From Glandiceps talaboti (lineage: Eukaryota; Hemichordata; Enteropneusta; Spengelidae), in NCBI RefSeq assembly GCF_964340395.1, contig NC_135564.1, forward strand, positions 18,336,931 to 18,400,930: a stretch of DNA of 64,000 nt. The letters run 5' to 3'. Shown piece after piece: positions 47,980-60,404 of the stretch (position 1 is the first letter of the stretch; each line of letters starts with the position of its first letter). Under the pieces are notes generated by a model. It was not told the origin of the DNA, ran no database searches, and saw only the letters and a list, made by a program, of their open reading frames with translations. A program made the position numbers and the translations under genes.

Positions 47980-50550
47980 AACAATATTCCTAGGCTTTGG
48001 GAAGTAAACTTGACTTTAACAGTATTGATAATCGAAAGTGAATGACAATACAAGTTGTTTCTGCGTTTATTTCACTTAGACTTCAGCTTTTCAATTATTC
48101 CAAATATTAAAGGTGAAAGTGATCACGATCCACGGGAAAGTTAACGAAACTTCAGTTTCAACCACCTGGGATCACCAAGATCAAACTATCATCCGGCTTA
48201 TTGAGTCGCTGGGAGGACCAAGCTTGATTAGCAAAACCTATCGAAGTGTATGTTCATTACATAGTCCATACAATCTATACACGAGGGGGTACTTGCTACA
48301 AATATCGAGTCTCCTGATAACATTCTTGTTAAGATCATTCCTAAGGCATTGGCATTCTCAATGGTTTAAAGGCCCAGCTGTAGATATTTTTGGTTCAGAA
48401 CTACACAAATAATGTAATCCTAATACAGATAACATGTATGCGAAAATCTGGGATTGAAACATTGGTCTTTAATATTTGTCTAGATCGTAAGTGGAATCTT
48501 AGCACATCTACTTTTGGTGTTTGCTGCAAAGGTGTTACAACAGTTGATTGGTTTGCTGAACGATGGTTCACTGCTGCAGAGCTAAGAAACAATACAAATT
48601 AGACATTGAAAAGAATGTTGACAACACACAAAGTGGACCACTTTCGACATGTCAGCCTCAGCTCTTCTTGAAAGTTGTATCTTAACGCGAAATGTGACTT
48701 GGAAATGAATTCTTGTAGCTTTTTCTGTTACTTTGTTCAAGAAAACTCCAGCCTGTTCCTAGTTCCCAGAAGACATCAAAGGTCATCATACAAACCAATA
48801 TGGCCGCCGAGTACTGTGTAATCTCTGTGGGAAAATACAAGGTGGTTGATTTCTTTGAAACCCTCACATTTCTCGAGGACCAAACATAACCTTCCACAGG
48901 GTTCTCCTTCAAACCAGTGCTGGATCCTCATCAATATTCATGATCTAATTAATATGCATGAGCTTAGTTTTCACATACCACAGTCGCCATACCGTACTGG
49001 AGGTGTTAACGAGTTGCCATGCTTCCATATTGCAAAGTTTGGATACATTATATATGAGAACTTTAACTTTCATTGAAATTATATCCCAGAGGTGCATTCT
49101 GTCTTACTCTATACACTTTTTGCAAACCAGAATTACTCACAACCAGAACATAAGACGTGTTGTAATACCATAGACAGTGTAGAAATCTCTCCAGTGTCTA
49201 TTCTTGATCGATAATTAAAGGCCTATTTGATAAGTGCTATAATTAAATTCGAATTTAATATTTCTTTTATTAACAGGGAACCCCACTCCATGAAATCAAG
49301 ACATATTCATAAACTATAGATACTGGAGAGTAGTTTCATGACTTTGCATCACCTACAATTATTTGCAATTTCAGAGTAAGATGAAGTTGATCTTGTGTCT
49401 TTTAGATAGGGTGTCTTTGCTATGAGCCATTGCATCATGGAGTCAGCTTAAATAATATATTCATGGTTGCACAATGAATATTCATGAGTGATGTTTTACA
49501 CTGAAGGGAATTGGCACGCTTGATTTATGAATGTTCATGATCACCTATTACATGCCTTTCCTTGAGTTGCGTTCCCCTTTAAAGTTGCAAACGTTATAGA
49601 TAATGATGTTAGAAAAACAATCACCAACGTTTAGATTTTTAATCTTTAACATTAATATGTTTGTAGATGAGTAAATCGGCCCTAGTTTATTTACATACTG
49701 ACAACAATCTAGTCGTATACATAGTACCATCAACAAACAACATTATAAAGGGGTGAATTGAGCTAATGAGAAAGATAGGCCTGTTTTTGCGAAGGTTTCA
49801 CCAACAACAAAATAGTGGAAGATATGTAAATGTTTAAAAGATTGGGTCATAAACGAATAGAAAATTGTAGGTATATATAAATAATATAGTAATTTCCGTA
49901 AAATGAAAACATATTACGAGTAGCATGATTTGTCCATTATTACTGGTATTAAATTCAAACAGGATGTGGTTTTACTGTCAGAAACACAGAAATGACAAAA
50001 TTTGGGTAAAAAGCATATCGCCTTCTTTACCGGTGCATTTCCAAATGTAAGCATGTTGGCCCAATTATGAGACAAACTAGATAAAAAAAAACCTCGAGGT
50101 GAAATCCTTCAAGTCTATGATTTGAGTGCTTATACTAAAAGTAGAAAACATGTCCGACTGTACGTGAAGGCCTTCATGTCACTTTTTACATCATTACCGT
50201 ATATTCCCTATTGCGACAACTGCTCATATGTATTAAACAAAGCCAATTCGGTAGACTTTGTTGTCCTCTAAGACTATATTGATGACGTGCTGTTCGTGTT
50301 TAACGGAAAACGTCAAAATATGAAACCAAGATAACTGAGTGTAGTGTCGAAATGGTCTTTTGGATAAATTCAGACATAACAAATGAGTGAAAGAGTAATA
50401 CAGACTGTGTCAGTTTATTGTGTTTTGTCTCATGTAAACGTTCATCTAAATGTTAACGTCATCTTATACGAAACATGGGTACCGTTTCCATAAGAACAGA
50501 TATGTATTGATCAAGAATATGATCATACATATAGTATACCGTCTAAGAAG
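47980..50550. other. Intergenic, nothing recognised
   Basis: Several short open frames overlap on both strands without conserved features. AT-rich DNA with occasional CATGAATATTCATG-like phrases. Confidence 0.45.
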
Positions 50551-50555
50551 AATGA

Positions 50556-50556
50556 A

Positions 50557-50652
<96 letters not shown>

Positions 50653-50740
50653 AAAGAGATGGCTGGCTGACTGATTGGATGGATGGATGGATGGATGGAT
50701 GGATGGATGGATGGATGGATGGATGGAAGGACGGACAGAC

Positions 50741-50786
<46 letters not shown>

Positions 50787-50790
50787 GGAC
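50556..50790. repeat. (GAAA)n, (GGAT)n and (GACA)n microsatellites in series
   Basis: About 25 GAAA units to 50655, then GGAT units at 50677-50727, then GACA units to about 50782 with GGAC variants at the junctions. Three tetranucleotide arrays follow one another within 235 bp. Confidence 0.97.
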
Positions 50791-50897
50791 CGACGGACGG
50801 ACAGCAGACAGAGGATGCGAAAGAGAGATTGAGAGAAAGAGAGGGAACGGAAAAAAGGGTCAGGTTGGGGTAAGGAAGTCACTTATTACAGTCAAAT

Positions 50898-50905
50898 GCT
50901 ACCAT

Positions 50906-50948
<43 letters not shown>

Positions 50949-50950
50949 TC
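50898..50950 (-). repeat. (ATAA)n tail of the LINE
   Basis: Seen from the minus strand, the LINE's last codons read HEINK and then TAA within an (ATAA)n run of about 13 units. The tetranucleotide run is thus the element's 3' tail, not an independent microsatellite. Confidence 0.75.
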
Positions 50951-52950
50951 TCATGGTAATGGTTTGCAATCTGAGTATTAAAATTCTTCAAATGCTTGTT
51001 TTTAATGCCAAGTGAAATATCAAATGACAAGGAGTTCCAAATAGAATAAATTCTGTTAAAAATACAAGATCTAAACTTCTCAGTTTTAAAATAAGGAACC
51101 TTCATTGTTCGGATGTCGGTGTGCTTAAAAGAAATACAAGTATATATATACGTTGACATCACATTTACCATTCAAACCTTTTTTAATCAATAAACTTGAC
51201 ATCAATCAATTTCCTTCTCTAAGAAAGTGGAAGCAGATCGAAGCTCAGAAGACGATGTTTATATGTGATATGATCACTACTATCATTGCCTAAGATATAT
51301 TTCGTTGCACGTCTCTGAACCCCTTCGAAGTGCATCAACAGAGTTTTGGTTGGAACACTCCAAGATTTGTTGCATATTCTAAAATACTGCGAAGTAAAGT
51401 TATGTATAATAAGCGCCTTGCCAAACAGGGAATGCTGTGCCCACAAACCATTCCAAGCATTCGATTTGCCTTAGAGACAACAGTTTGTATGTTTTGGGAC
51501 CAAGAGAAGTTTGAACTAACAATGACTCCCAAATCTTTCATTGTCTCAACCCGATCAATCTTATTGTTTCCCAGAAAATCGTTAAAGTTGATTTCTTTTT
51601 AACGCTTTCTTGTTACATTTAGGAGTTTACACCTTGAAACATTAAATTGCATTCCCAAGTATCATTCCACTGACACAGACTGTCGAGATCTTTTTTGCAA
51701 TAAACAATCCGAAATGTTCTTAATATTACGCATGCATTTGGCATCGTCAGGGAACAGTGTCACTGTGCTATTGCCATTTACACAATCATGGAGGTCGTTA
51801 TGTACATTAGAAATATAAATGGGCATAAAATATATCCCTAATGAACTCCCGAAATTACACCACTCCAGTTTGAAAACGACCAAATCGACTGCAACACGTT
51901 GTTTGTGACTGGATAGGTATTCAGAAATCCAGGAAATTACCATGAATACCAAAATGTGTTAATTTGAGAGTCAAACAATCATGTGGTCAAAGGCCTTTGC
52001 AAAATCTAAATACAAAATGTCGTCTTGACCAGAATTATCGATCACTTGACCTACAGCTACAGTATGAAATAAAAAAAACTGAGCTTGGTATTGGTTGAAC
52101 GCCCTTTCACAAACCCGTGTTGCACTTTACATAGTACAGGTTCAATTACATCATAGATTTGATTATCAATACAACGTTCTAATTACCAATACCTTGCTAC
52201 AAATGCAGAGTAAGGACACCTGGCGGTAGTTTTTAATGTTATCTTTGTCAACTGGCCTATGCACCAGTACACTATTACTTATTACTTATTAGCTGATTTC
52301 CATTCGTTGGGTAAGGTAGCCATTCATAAGACTTGTTATACAGATCACAAAGAGATAGCGCTAGTTCATCACAACACTGAATTCTATCCAATTTATTAAG
52401 TACAGATTTGACTTCGACAATCGAAATGTGAATGTCACATTCACTTGCGTGTTTACAATTAAGAGTATCGCGTAACATTCTATTGGTGGACTTAGGAGTA
52501 AACACAGACTGAGTTAAAATGTTCACTAAACAGAGAAGCCTTTCACTTAGGCAGATTTCTGGTTAAGATAGACGGCACTGGGAATACCTTTCGATCCACT
52601 TTACGATTTAACAAAGCCTTAAAAACATGTTGGCCACATTGCAATTGTGTCACCAATGTTGTTTACATAGTTATTATATTTGAAAGTACGAATATTCTTG
52701 AATGAGTTTCGAAACTTCCTAAATTTAGCCTAAGTCAGAACTGAGTCCCATTTCTTGGCTTTTTTAATTGCAGTCTGCACTTTGTTACTTAGGTGCTTTA
52801 CTACAGGAAAGTCACGTTCGTGTGTACTCATTGTTTGAATTTCAAAGATACTGTTAGAATGTATGCTTGATAATGAGTTTGTCCTTGTCGTTGTAATCTG
52901 TTTATAAATGACATCAGTCATGAAGAGTTCATATTATCTTGTGTGTTATG
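50898..52950 (-). pseudogene. Broken LINE (non-LTR retrotransposon), RT region to 3' end
   Basis: The minus strand encodes, in order, a segment resembling the linker before RT (52921-52730), a VLNKLDRIQCCDELA-type block (52526-52275), QHGFVKGRSTNTKLSF (about 52125), RT motif A LDFAKAFD (about 52010-51983), ISEYLSSHKQRVAVD, and motif C as FPDD where FADD is usual (51754-51743). KDLGVIVSSNFSWSQNIQ, FEGVQRRATKYILG and a final FNRIYSIWNSLSFDI follow. The blocks lie in different frames, so the copy has at least four frame disruptions and is dead. The apurinic endonuclease part is missing, a usual 5' truncation. Plausible clades are CR1, L2 or Jockey. Confidence 0.85.
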
Positions 52951-52954
52951 CCGA

Positions 52955-53343
52955 CTATTTACAACTGACATAAACTCAAGGACAAGGTCTAGTTTCCTAT
53001 CCTAGAGATATTGTAGATATATACCAGATTTAAACTGAATGCCTACCATAAGGGCAACGTCGTTAGATTTTCGCTCTTACACACAATAATTGTTGGAATG
53101 CAACAGAACATATGTGATTAGTTATGTTTCAAGTATGTACTAAATTATATTGAATTTGAAGTATATATTTTTAAGATGTAGCCTAATCACTGAAAATCAT
53201 TGATTATGCAAATTAGTCATTAATATTCATGGCATGTTTAACTAAATCTCACCAGTTCTAGCCATTATCCTAAAAAATATGTACACCAAATTTGAATTGA
53301 GCGAGCCGTTGTCTGAGAAAACGATGAGACAGACAGACAGACG

Positions 53344-53393
<50 letters not shown>

Positions 53394-53430
53394 GTTTTCA
53401 TCCTTAAAATATAACCTTCCCCTACAAAAG
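52955..53430 (-). mobile_element. Microsatellite-bearing TIR element, minus orientation
   Basis: On the minus strand it begins ACCTTTTGTAGGGGAAGGTT near 53431, then TCTG units (53328-53392 on the plus strand). TCATCGTTTTCTCAGACAAC and TTTAGGATAATGGCTAGAAC follow, the latter closely like 90-170 at the left edge of the window, then AT-rich monomers with TTTGCATAATCAATGATTTT. The far end is not defined. Confidence 0.55.
53328..53392. repeat. (GACA)n microsatellite
   Basis: About 15 GACA units with two GGAC variants. Confidence 0.95.
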
Positions 53431-53836
53431 GTAAAAACACAAGAACAAGGCTGTTCACTGTTAAACAGACATATGACGTATAGATTGATTCGTCTGGTTC
53501 CATATTTTGACAGGCGAAGATCTCTATTACTTTACGAAATTATCTTCTTTGTCTTTGGATTTCAAGGTATAGTCACAGACTTATCTGAGATATAGATAGA
53601 AGCCTGGAAAAGCCTACTGTTGCAATCTTTATAGGCGGTTTTGACCTCCATACAAAGGGAAATTGTACAGGAGAGAAATCATCTTGTTGATTTATATGTT
53701 AATAGTTTATCGGTCTATTGAATAAAAGCTTTTTGTGTTATTTGATTTTATTTCAAATTGACAGAAAAATCAAATTAGAGTTCAAATAAGTCGACTCTTT
53801 CCATTTTATTCCAGGTAAGTTAACCATGGTCGTCAT

Positions 53837-54860
<1,024 letters not shown>

Positions 54861-54869
54861 AAAGTTTAT

Positions 54870-55060
54870 AAATTTACATAATGATGTTCAGGTTCAGGTT
54901 CGTTTGTTCTCATCAGTCTTATGAATTTATTAAAATTTGGCTCGGCTATGAATTCTTTTGGGATGTATTTTTTCCTTTCAACCTCGTAGAAGGAACATAC
55001 TAAAAGAAAGTGACATTCATCTTCTACATGTAGAAGAAAGTGAATGGAAAATGTATTATC
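54870..55060 (-). pseudogene. LINE C-terminal fragment
   Basis: The minus strand reads VEDECHFLLVCSFYEVERKK followed by YIPKEFIAEPNFNKFIRLM. This has the pattern of the region near the C terminus of many animal LINE polyproteins (EDEFHFVLVCP-YxxLRKKYIP). It is about 60 residues long with no reverse transcriptase attached, so it is a dead scrap and not part of the LINE at 51-53 kb. Confidence 0.65.
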
Positions 55061-55099
55061 TAACAGTCCATCATTCGTCCAGGCAATCAACAAGTGTAT

Positions 55100-56830
55100 T
55101 GGCTAGTTAGTTACTTAACCTTTGACCTTTCGGCAATTAAGTAGTATATATCAGTCAATTGTATTACCCATATTAGATCATTACACAAATTTATATTTTA
55201 CAAAATTAAATCTATTTTGACATTAGTTTTAACCAAGCCAAAACAGGAAAGACGAAATTGTAATAACTTTGAGAGCGGAAATGTTTATCCGCTCGAGCCA
55301 GAGTGTGTGGATCATGAAGTCAATAGTAGATACAAAGTTAATTATTATCTTTACAATAGGATATAACCACAAGGTAAACTCAATTCATGACTGTGAATGT
55401 CAAAAAAGTACCGAAATTGGTAAAGGCAACTGCCGTCAATCACATACGTGCCGAAGCTTTGACCCTCTGTGAATCATCTGTATCTACCCTACATCTCAAT
55501 ATATGTAATATGATATGTGCATTCAATTTGTTCAAATAAGATTAGTTCCGTCTATATCACGCACGAACGTGCATAGGGAGGAACTGTTCATATGTATTTA
55601 TAAACGAAAAATTCGTTCTTTGGGAGTTGGTCATGTCTTGGGGATATTTATACCGCTCATCGTTTCACCCTGGTTGAGAAAAGTACCTAGCGAGACTCGC
55701 GTGTTATCTGTACTGCTATGCAAACAAGTAGATTCAGAGCATGGCAACGATTTCCACAATCTGGGTTAATGCGTTCTTGTGAGGGGTTGGGGGTGGGGGG
55801 ATATTTTCTATCTATATATTGAATGGTACCTGCAATATTCGACTTCCTGAATCCTACTTAACTGTCACTCGACATTCACTGGACTTTAACAACCTAGTAT
55901 TCAAGCATAATATAAACGATTATATGCCGGAATGTGCATACTACAGCTAAAACAGGTAACATTCATCATTTACGAGATCAAAGTTGATCTTTTTGTAAGT
56001 TCAGGTTGTTTAACTTTAACTGCTGAGCACGACAGGGTTGTTATTAGGGTAAGTTTGAAAAGTTGAATGAAAGCGAAACAATGAACACCCACACTTCTAT
56101 CACAATCCTGCTGTGTTCAGCAATATCGAGTACTCTTATCGTGTAAAACAACAGACTCAATTTGCTAAAGGATCGACATTGTATATGTTATGCACTGACG
56201 AACACGCCATCTTTAGGTGTAAATTGTCGAGGAAACACATACTATGCCACCGACGGCATTAACGATGCCAGAAGTCAATCCCTTAATGTCATAGAAGGCA
56301 TGCGTCGAACTAGCAGTATATATACTAAGGGATTTATGCAAGTATTTTCGCCCTAGCTTTTAGAGTCGACTAGTCAATACCTTTAATCGCTGGTACACTA
56401 TGTCAAAACATGTGGACCATGATACGGTAGATATATTAGTCCCCAAGTTTGGTTTTTCCTCATACACAAAAGACGCAAAACATGGTCTTAGTTTTGATTA
56501 AGTTAAAGTGTCTCACATAATGTCTTCTTAACCTTATTCACCATTTATAGACAATGCTGGCATTAGTCGAAAAGTACCAGTCGTTGTTATGTCATATGCT
56601 TCATCAAATGTTTAGGAGTAATCCATTTGATTTCGGGGGGGGGGATGCTAGAGAATTTGGGCAAAACAACAATTTTTTTTTCAACCTCCACCACACAATG
56701 TTTTTTTCTCAAAAGAAACTAGACAACAATTTTTTTAAAATATAATCTTTAAATTTGACCATATTGTCCTCTGGTCGCGTCACGTCGCGTAGGAAATTAC
56801 TGACAACCCTCGCCCAGTATTTCTTTGATG
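55100..56830. other. Intergenic, nothing recognised
   Basis: Open frames up to 84 codons without support. A poly-G run occurs at about 56635-56645, followed by T-runs. Confidence 0.45.
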
Positions 56831-56837
56831 GTTGTAT

Positions 56838-57070
56838 CACACACACACACACACATACATACATACATACATACATACATACATACATACATACATACAT
56901 ACATACATACATACATACCGACATGCATACATGCACACACATGCATACATACATACATACATACATACATACATACATACATACATACGTACATACATAC
57001 ATACATACATACATACATACATACATACATACATACATACATACATGCATACAGACAGACAGACATACAC
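56838..57070. repeat. (CA)n then (ATAC)n microsatellite
   Basis: A CA run passes into (ATAC)n of more than 200 bp, with ATGC and CGTA variants and short GACA units at the end. Confidence 0.97.
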
Positions 57071-57074
57071 ACAT

Positions 57075-57630
57075 ACATAGATTGATAGATACATACATAC
57101 ATGAAAAAGAGTGAATTTGATGAAGACCACGATTTATAGAGGGCGCTATATTGTCTCACTGTCGTTTATTGATAAAAGGAAAAGTGCACGTCGCAGGTTT
57201 TGAAATAATAAAAATCCATGACCACTTAATACGCAAGTTCATTACACAAAACTGACAAATCCCTAGATATTTGTTTTCAAATTAGTAGTTTATACTAATT
57301 GTAAAACTAGTGATGGCGTTCAAATAAACACAGTCTTCATTTTTGAACAACACTTGATTGATGACAGTATTGGTTTAAATCACCATGGATACGTTACGAT
57401 ACACATACATGTAGGTCACACACATCATGAAATAAATGTATAAAACATATAAAGACAGCAGATAACATCACACCAATGTCAATTACCAAATCATCGACTC
57501 TCTATGTTATCAATTGTGACATTATTAGTAGGTTTACTAAATCGTCAATTTGTGAATTAGCAAAAAGGTTACCAAATGAAATGTCTCCATGTTGACACTG
57601 TCAATCATTATCACTGCAGACCAGATTGTT
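57075..57630. other. Intergenic, nothing recognised
   Basis: Unique AT-rich spacer between two microsatellites. Confidence 0.5.
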
Positions 57631-57634
57631 ACGT

Positions 57635-57787
57635 TACACACACACACACGCACTCACTCACATCCATCCATCCATCCGTACATACGTACATACATATTAT
57701 ACATACATACATACATACATACATACATACATACATACGTACGTACGTACGTACGTACGTACGTACATACATACATACATACATACA

Positions 57788-57821
<34 letters not shown>

Positions 57822-57985
57822 CATACATACATACATACATACATACATACATACATACATACATACGTACATACATACGTACATACATACATACATACAT
57901 ATATATATACATACATACATACATACATACATACATACATACATACATTCATACATACATACATACATACATACATACATACATT
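57635..57985. repeat. (CA)n, (CATC)n, (ATAC)n and (ACGT)n compound microsatellite
   Basis: A CA run leads to CATC units, then (ATAC)n, a pure ACGT block at about 57738-57766, and (ATAC)n again to 57985. The ATAC-ACGT-ATAC order repeats that of the array at 27155-27578. Confidence 0.97.
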
Positions 57986-57989
57986 ACAC

Positions 57990-58940
57990 CACGTATAAAT
58001 GCAGACATGTATACACACCATCAAATTAATGCACACATGTACACATACACACTGTGTACCAAGCTCAGTAAATATATATCTTAACAAAGATACACTGAAA
58101 CACTTGAAAGATATATAAGAACATTTTAATTCAATACCTTCTTTGTATTCTATAATATTAAAATATCAAAAGTCTAACAAAATACATGTTCTTTCTATAT
58201 TTTCACTTCTAAAAGTAGTTCATGATAAAATATGGTATAAAATCTGGAGTAAAATAGTTGCTGTATCTGGAATTTAATTCTGCATATAAGCGAAGTTCTA
58301 AAATACTGTAATAAACAGTTCTTGTTACACAACCAAGGTTCCAATTACTAACGATTAAGATTTCACCTGTTCATCAGGGTTTATCAAACTGTCTGTTTAT
58401 TGTGTGGGGGGGGGAGAGTGGTAGCAATGACGTAATTGATATGTCTCCCCATCTCTTGTGATAAAGCTAGCAAACAAACAATTTGACAAAATCTGTCGAA
58501 TTGAACTGAAGAAAATGTACTCGTCAGTAATTAGAATCCTTGGAACTAATTAGTGTAGGGGAGTTTAAATCTTGAGCAAAAGCTACAGTTTCGAATCTGT
58601 CACCGTGATAAAACTATATATATTGTTTAAATGCCAATAACTATATATTGTACATGTTAATCAGTGGTCTATATTATCCATAAGCAGTACAGCAATGGGT
58701 TGAGGCAGATTCAAAAATCAATTTGATTTTGATTTATCATGTATACGACTATAAAAACATACATTAACCACACGTAATGCAGTACTGTTCAGGGTTTGTG
58801 ATATTACAAGTAAGTTATCATTCCTAGATAAAACATTTTCAAAACAAATATGAGTTGCAGATAGTGCAGCTTTAAGGGTAATTACAATACCAGTCTAGAT
58901 ATAAAATCAGACACTTACAGATATAGGTCTGAATACATTT
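57990..58940. other. Downstream flank of the receptor gene, nothing recognised
   Basis: AT-rich with one poly-G run near 58406. A minus-strand AATAAA lies at 58401-58396, a possible distal polyadenylation signal for the receptor about 1.5 kb after the last in-frame codon. Confidence 0.35.
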
Positions 58941-58945
58941 CTTGT

Positions 58946-59270
58946 TGTTCAAGTAACTCTATTCAGTCATTTGTAGATCCATTTTAGCTCCACCTGGCTG
59001 ACATTTAATGGATTCAAGTAACTATATTCAGTGATTGGTAGATCCGTTTTACCTCTATCTAGCTAATATTTGATTGATTCAAGTAACTCTATTCAGTGAT
59101 TGGTAGATCCATTTTAGCTCCACCTGGCTGGAATTTGATCGATTCAAGTAACTCTATTCAGTGGTTGGTACATCCATTTTAGCTTCACCTGGCTGGAATT
59201 TAATCGATTCAAGTAACTCTATCCAGTGATTGGTAGATCCATTGTACCTCCATCTGGCTGACAAGTGCTG
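58946..59270. repeat. 65-bp tandem repeat, five copies
   Basis: Units start at 58946, 59011, 59076, 59141 and 59206, each exactly 65 bp. They share TTCAAGTAACTCTATTCAGT, GGTAGATCCATTTTAGCTCC and ACCTGGCTG blocks. Copies differ by a few substitutions and no indels. Confidence 0.93.
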
Positions 59271-59274
59271 TATT

Positions 59275-59882
59275 GATGTATAGGTGGTCAATATTTCTAT
59301 TCTCACATCCTTTATAATAGGTAAGCAAGTCGGCATAAAAGACACAGCGTCCACCCCCTTCCCCAAAATACTTTACTTCTAATAATGCTTGTGTATAGTT
59401 ATGTTCTTCAATATTACTTGTAGACTACAATGTGTCTGTGGATAGGCAGGAATTGGCTTAGTTTTGATAATTGACCTTGAAGGCCATGGTCAAAGGGCAA
59501 AGATAGCTTGCATCTGATAATATGGGGTTAGACACTTGACTAGAGTGTCTGTGTATTACAGTTCTTGAGTTATGCAGTAAATATTGATTTTTTTAATTAC
59601 AAATATGGTCGCCATGTGGTCAACTTTGCATATATCAAAAACAAATTGACATGCATATGTCCCATATGATATGTCAAAGTTTTTGTCAAGCATGAAAGAA
59701 ATAGGATATTGCATGACTGAGAAATGATGTACTACGGATGGATAGACGGATGCACAGTTGGACAGAAGAGGGACGGACAGAGCCCATTGTAGTAACCTGG
59801 GGGGACTGATTAGCAAATTAGTAAGCATCATCTGCTACATCGTCATGGCAGACATAATTTTCTCTGTTGTTTCCTTGTTTCC
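59275..59882. other. Probable 3' UTR / flank of the receptor gene
   Basis: No open frame with support. No AATAAA on the minus strand was seen close to the coding end, so the mRNA end is not placed. Confidence 0.4.
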
Positions 59883-60404
59883 CTAGACCTGGGTCTCCAG
59901 GGAAATGTACACTGATTGTCTATCAGATCTTAAAACCCACGGATTGGCTGGATCTGAGCCTACATTTTGATCTGACTTTGAGATTGCTTTACCTTCAGTG
60001 AATACATACCCACTTACAGACCTTTCATTTTTTTCACCATTTGGTAGTTGGCTACCTATCTTGAGATTAAATTGGCCAGGGGTTTCCTGTAAAACATATC
60101 CAAATTCTGACTTATTGTTACAAGTTTGTTCATGAATAGTAGGAAGAGCACTGCCAGTATGGGTACCTGTTCCCTCCATGGGTTTGCAATCCGTTAGCAT
60201 TTCCTTTGTAACATAGCCTGTGTCATTAGAGTTGGTTAACAATCTTTGGTTTGACGTATAACCATGAACTTTGGTTGGAATCTTAGTTGATGCCATCTCA
60301 GGTTGCTGGGCAGGATCATTACTTGGTGGTGAGGTCTCAATGATGGAAGGTTCCATTTTACAGAGGGATGACACCCTTCCATTTGGGGCCAGCTGAGTTA
60401 TATG
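59883..60404 (-). CDS. In-frame continuation of the receptor tail beyond an internal stop
   Basis: After the TAA at 60407-60405 the same frame stays open for 173 codons to TAG at 59885-59883. The translation continues the character of the upstream tail: spaced GY motifs (HGYTSN, TGYVTK, FGYVLQ, SGYVFT) and a final SVYISL. YVLQ at 60098-60087 fits YxxQ, the STAT3-binding motif. SVYISL fits the ITIM pattern. A 173-codon chance open frame with matching motifs in AT-rich DNA is unlikely. It was therefore once, or still is, part of the tail. It could be reached by readthrough, by an exon skipping the stop, in an allele without the stop, or not at all if the copy is truncated. Confidence 0.55.
   Translation of the reverse strand, partial: HITQLAPNGRVSSLCKMEPSIIETSPPSNDPAQQPEMASTKIPTKVHGYTSNQRLLTNSNDTGYVTKEMLTDCKPMEGTGTHTGSALPTIHEQTCNNKSEFGYVLQETPGQFNLKIGSQLPNGEKNERSVSGYVFTEGKAISKSDQNVGSDPANPWVLRSDRQSVYISLETQV

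Noticed and set aside
49185-49335. Inverted similarity around CTCTCCAGTGTCTAT
   Set aside because: Only about 15 bp matches, with no extension; too weak to call an element.
57576-58087. Open frames of 140-152 codons across the 57.6-kb array
   Set aside because: Translated ATAC repeats (HTYI patterns); no unique sequence of note.
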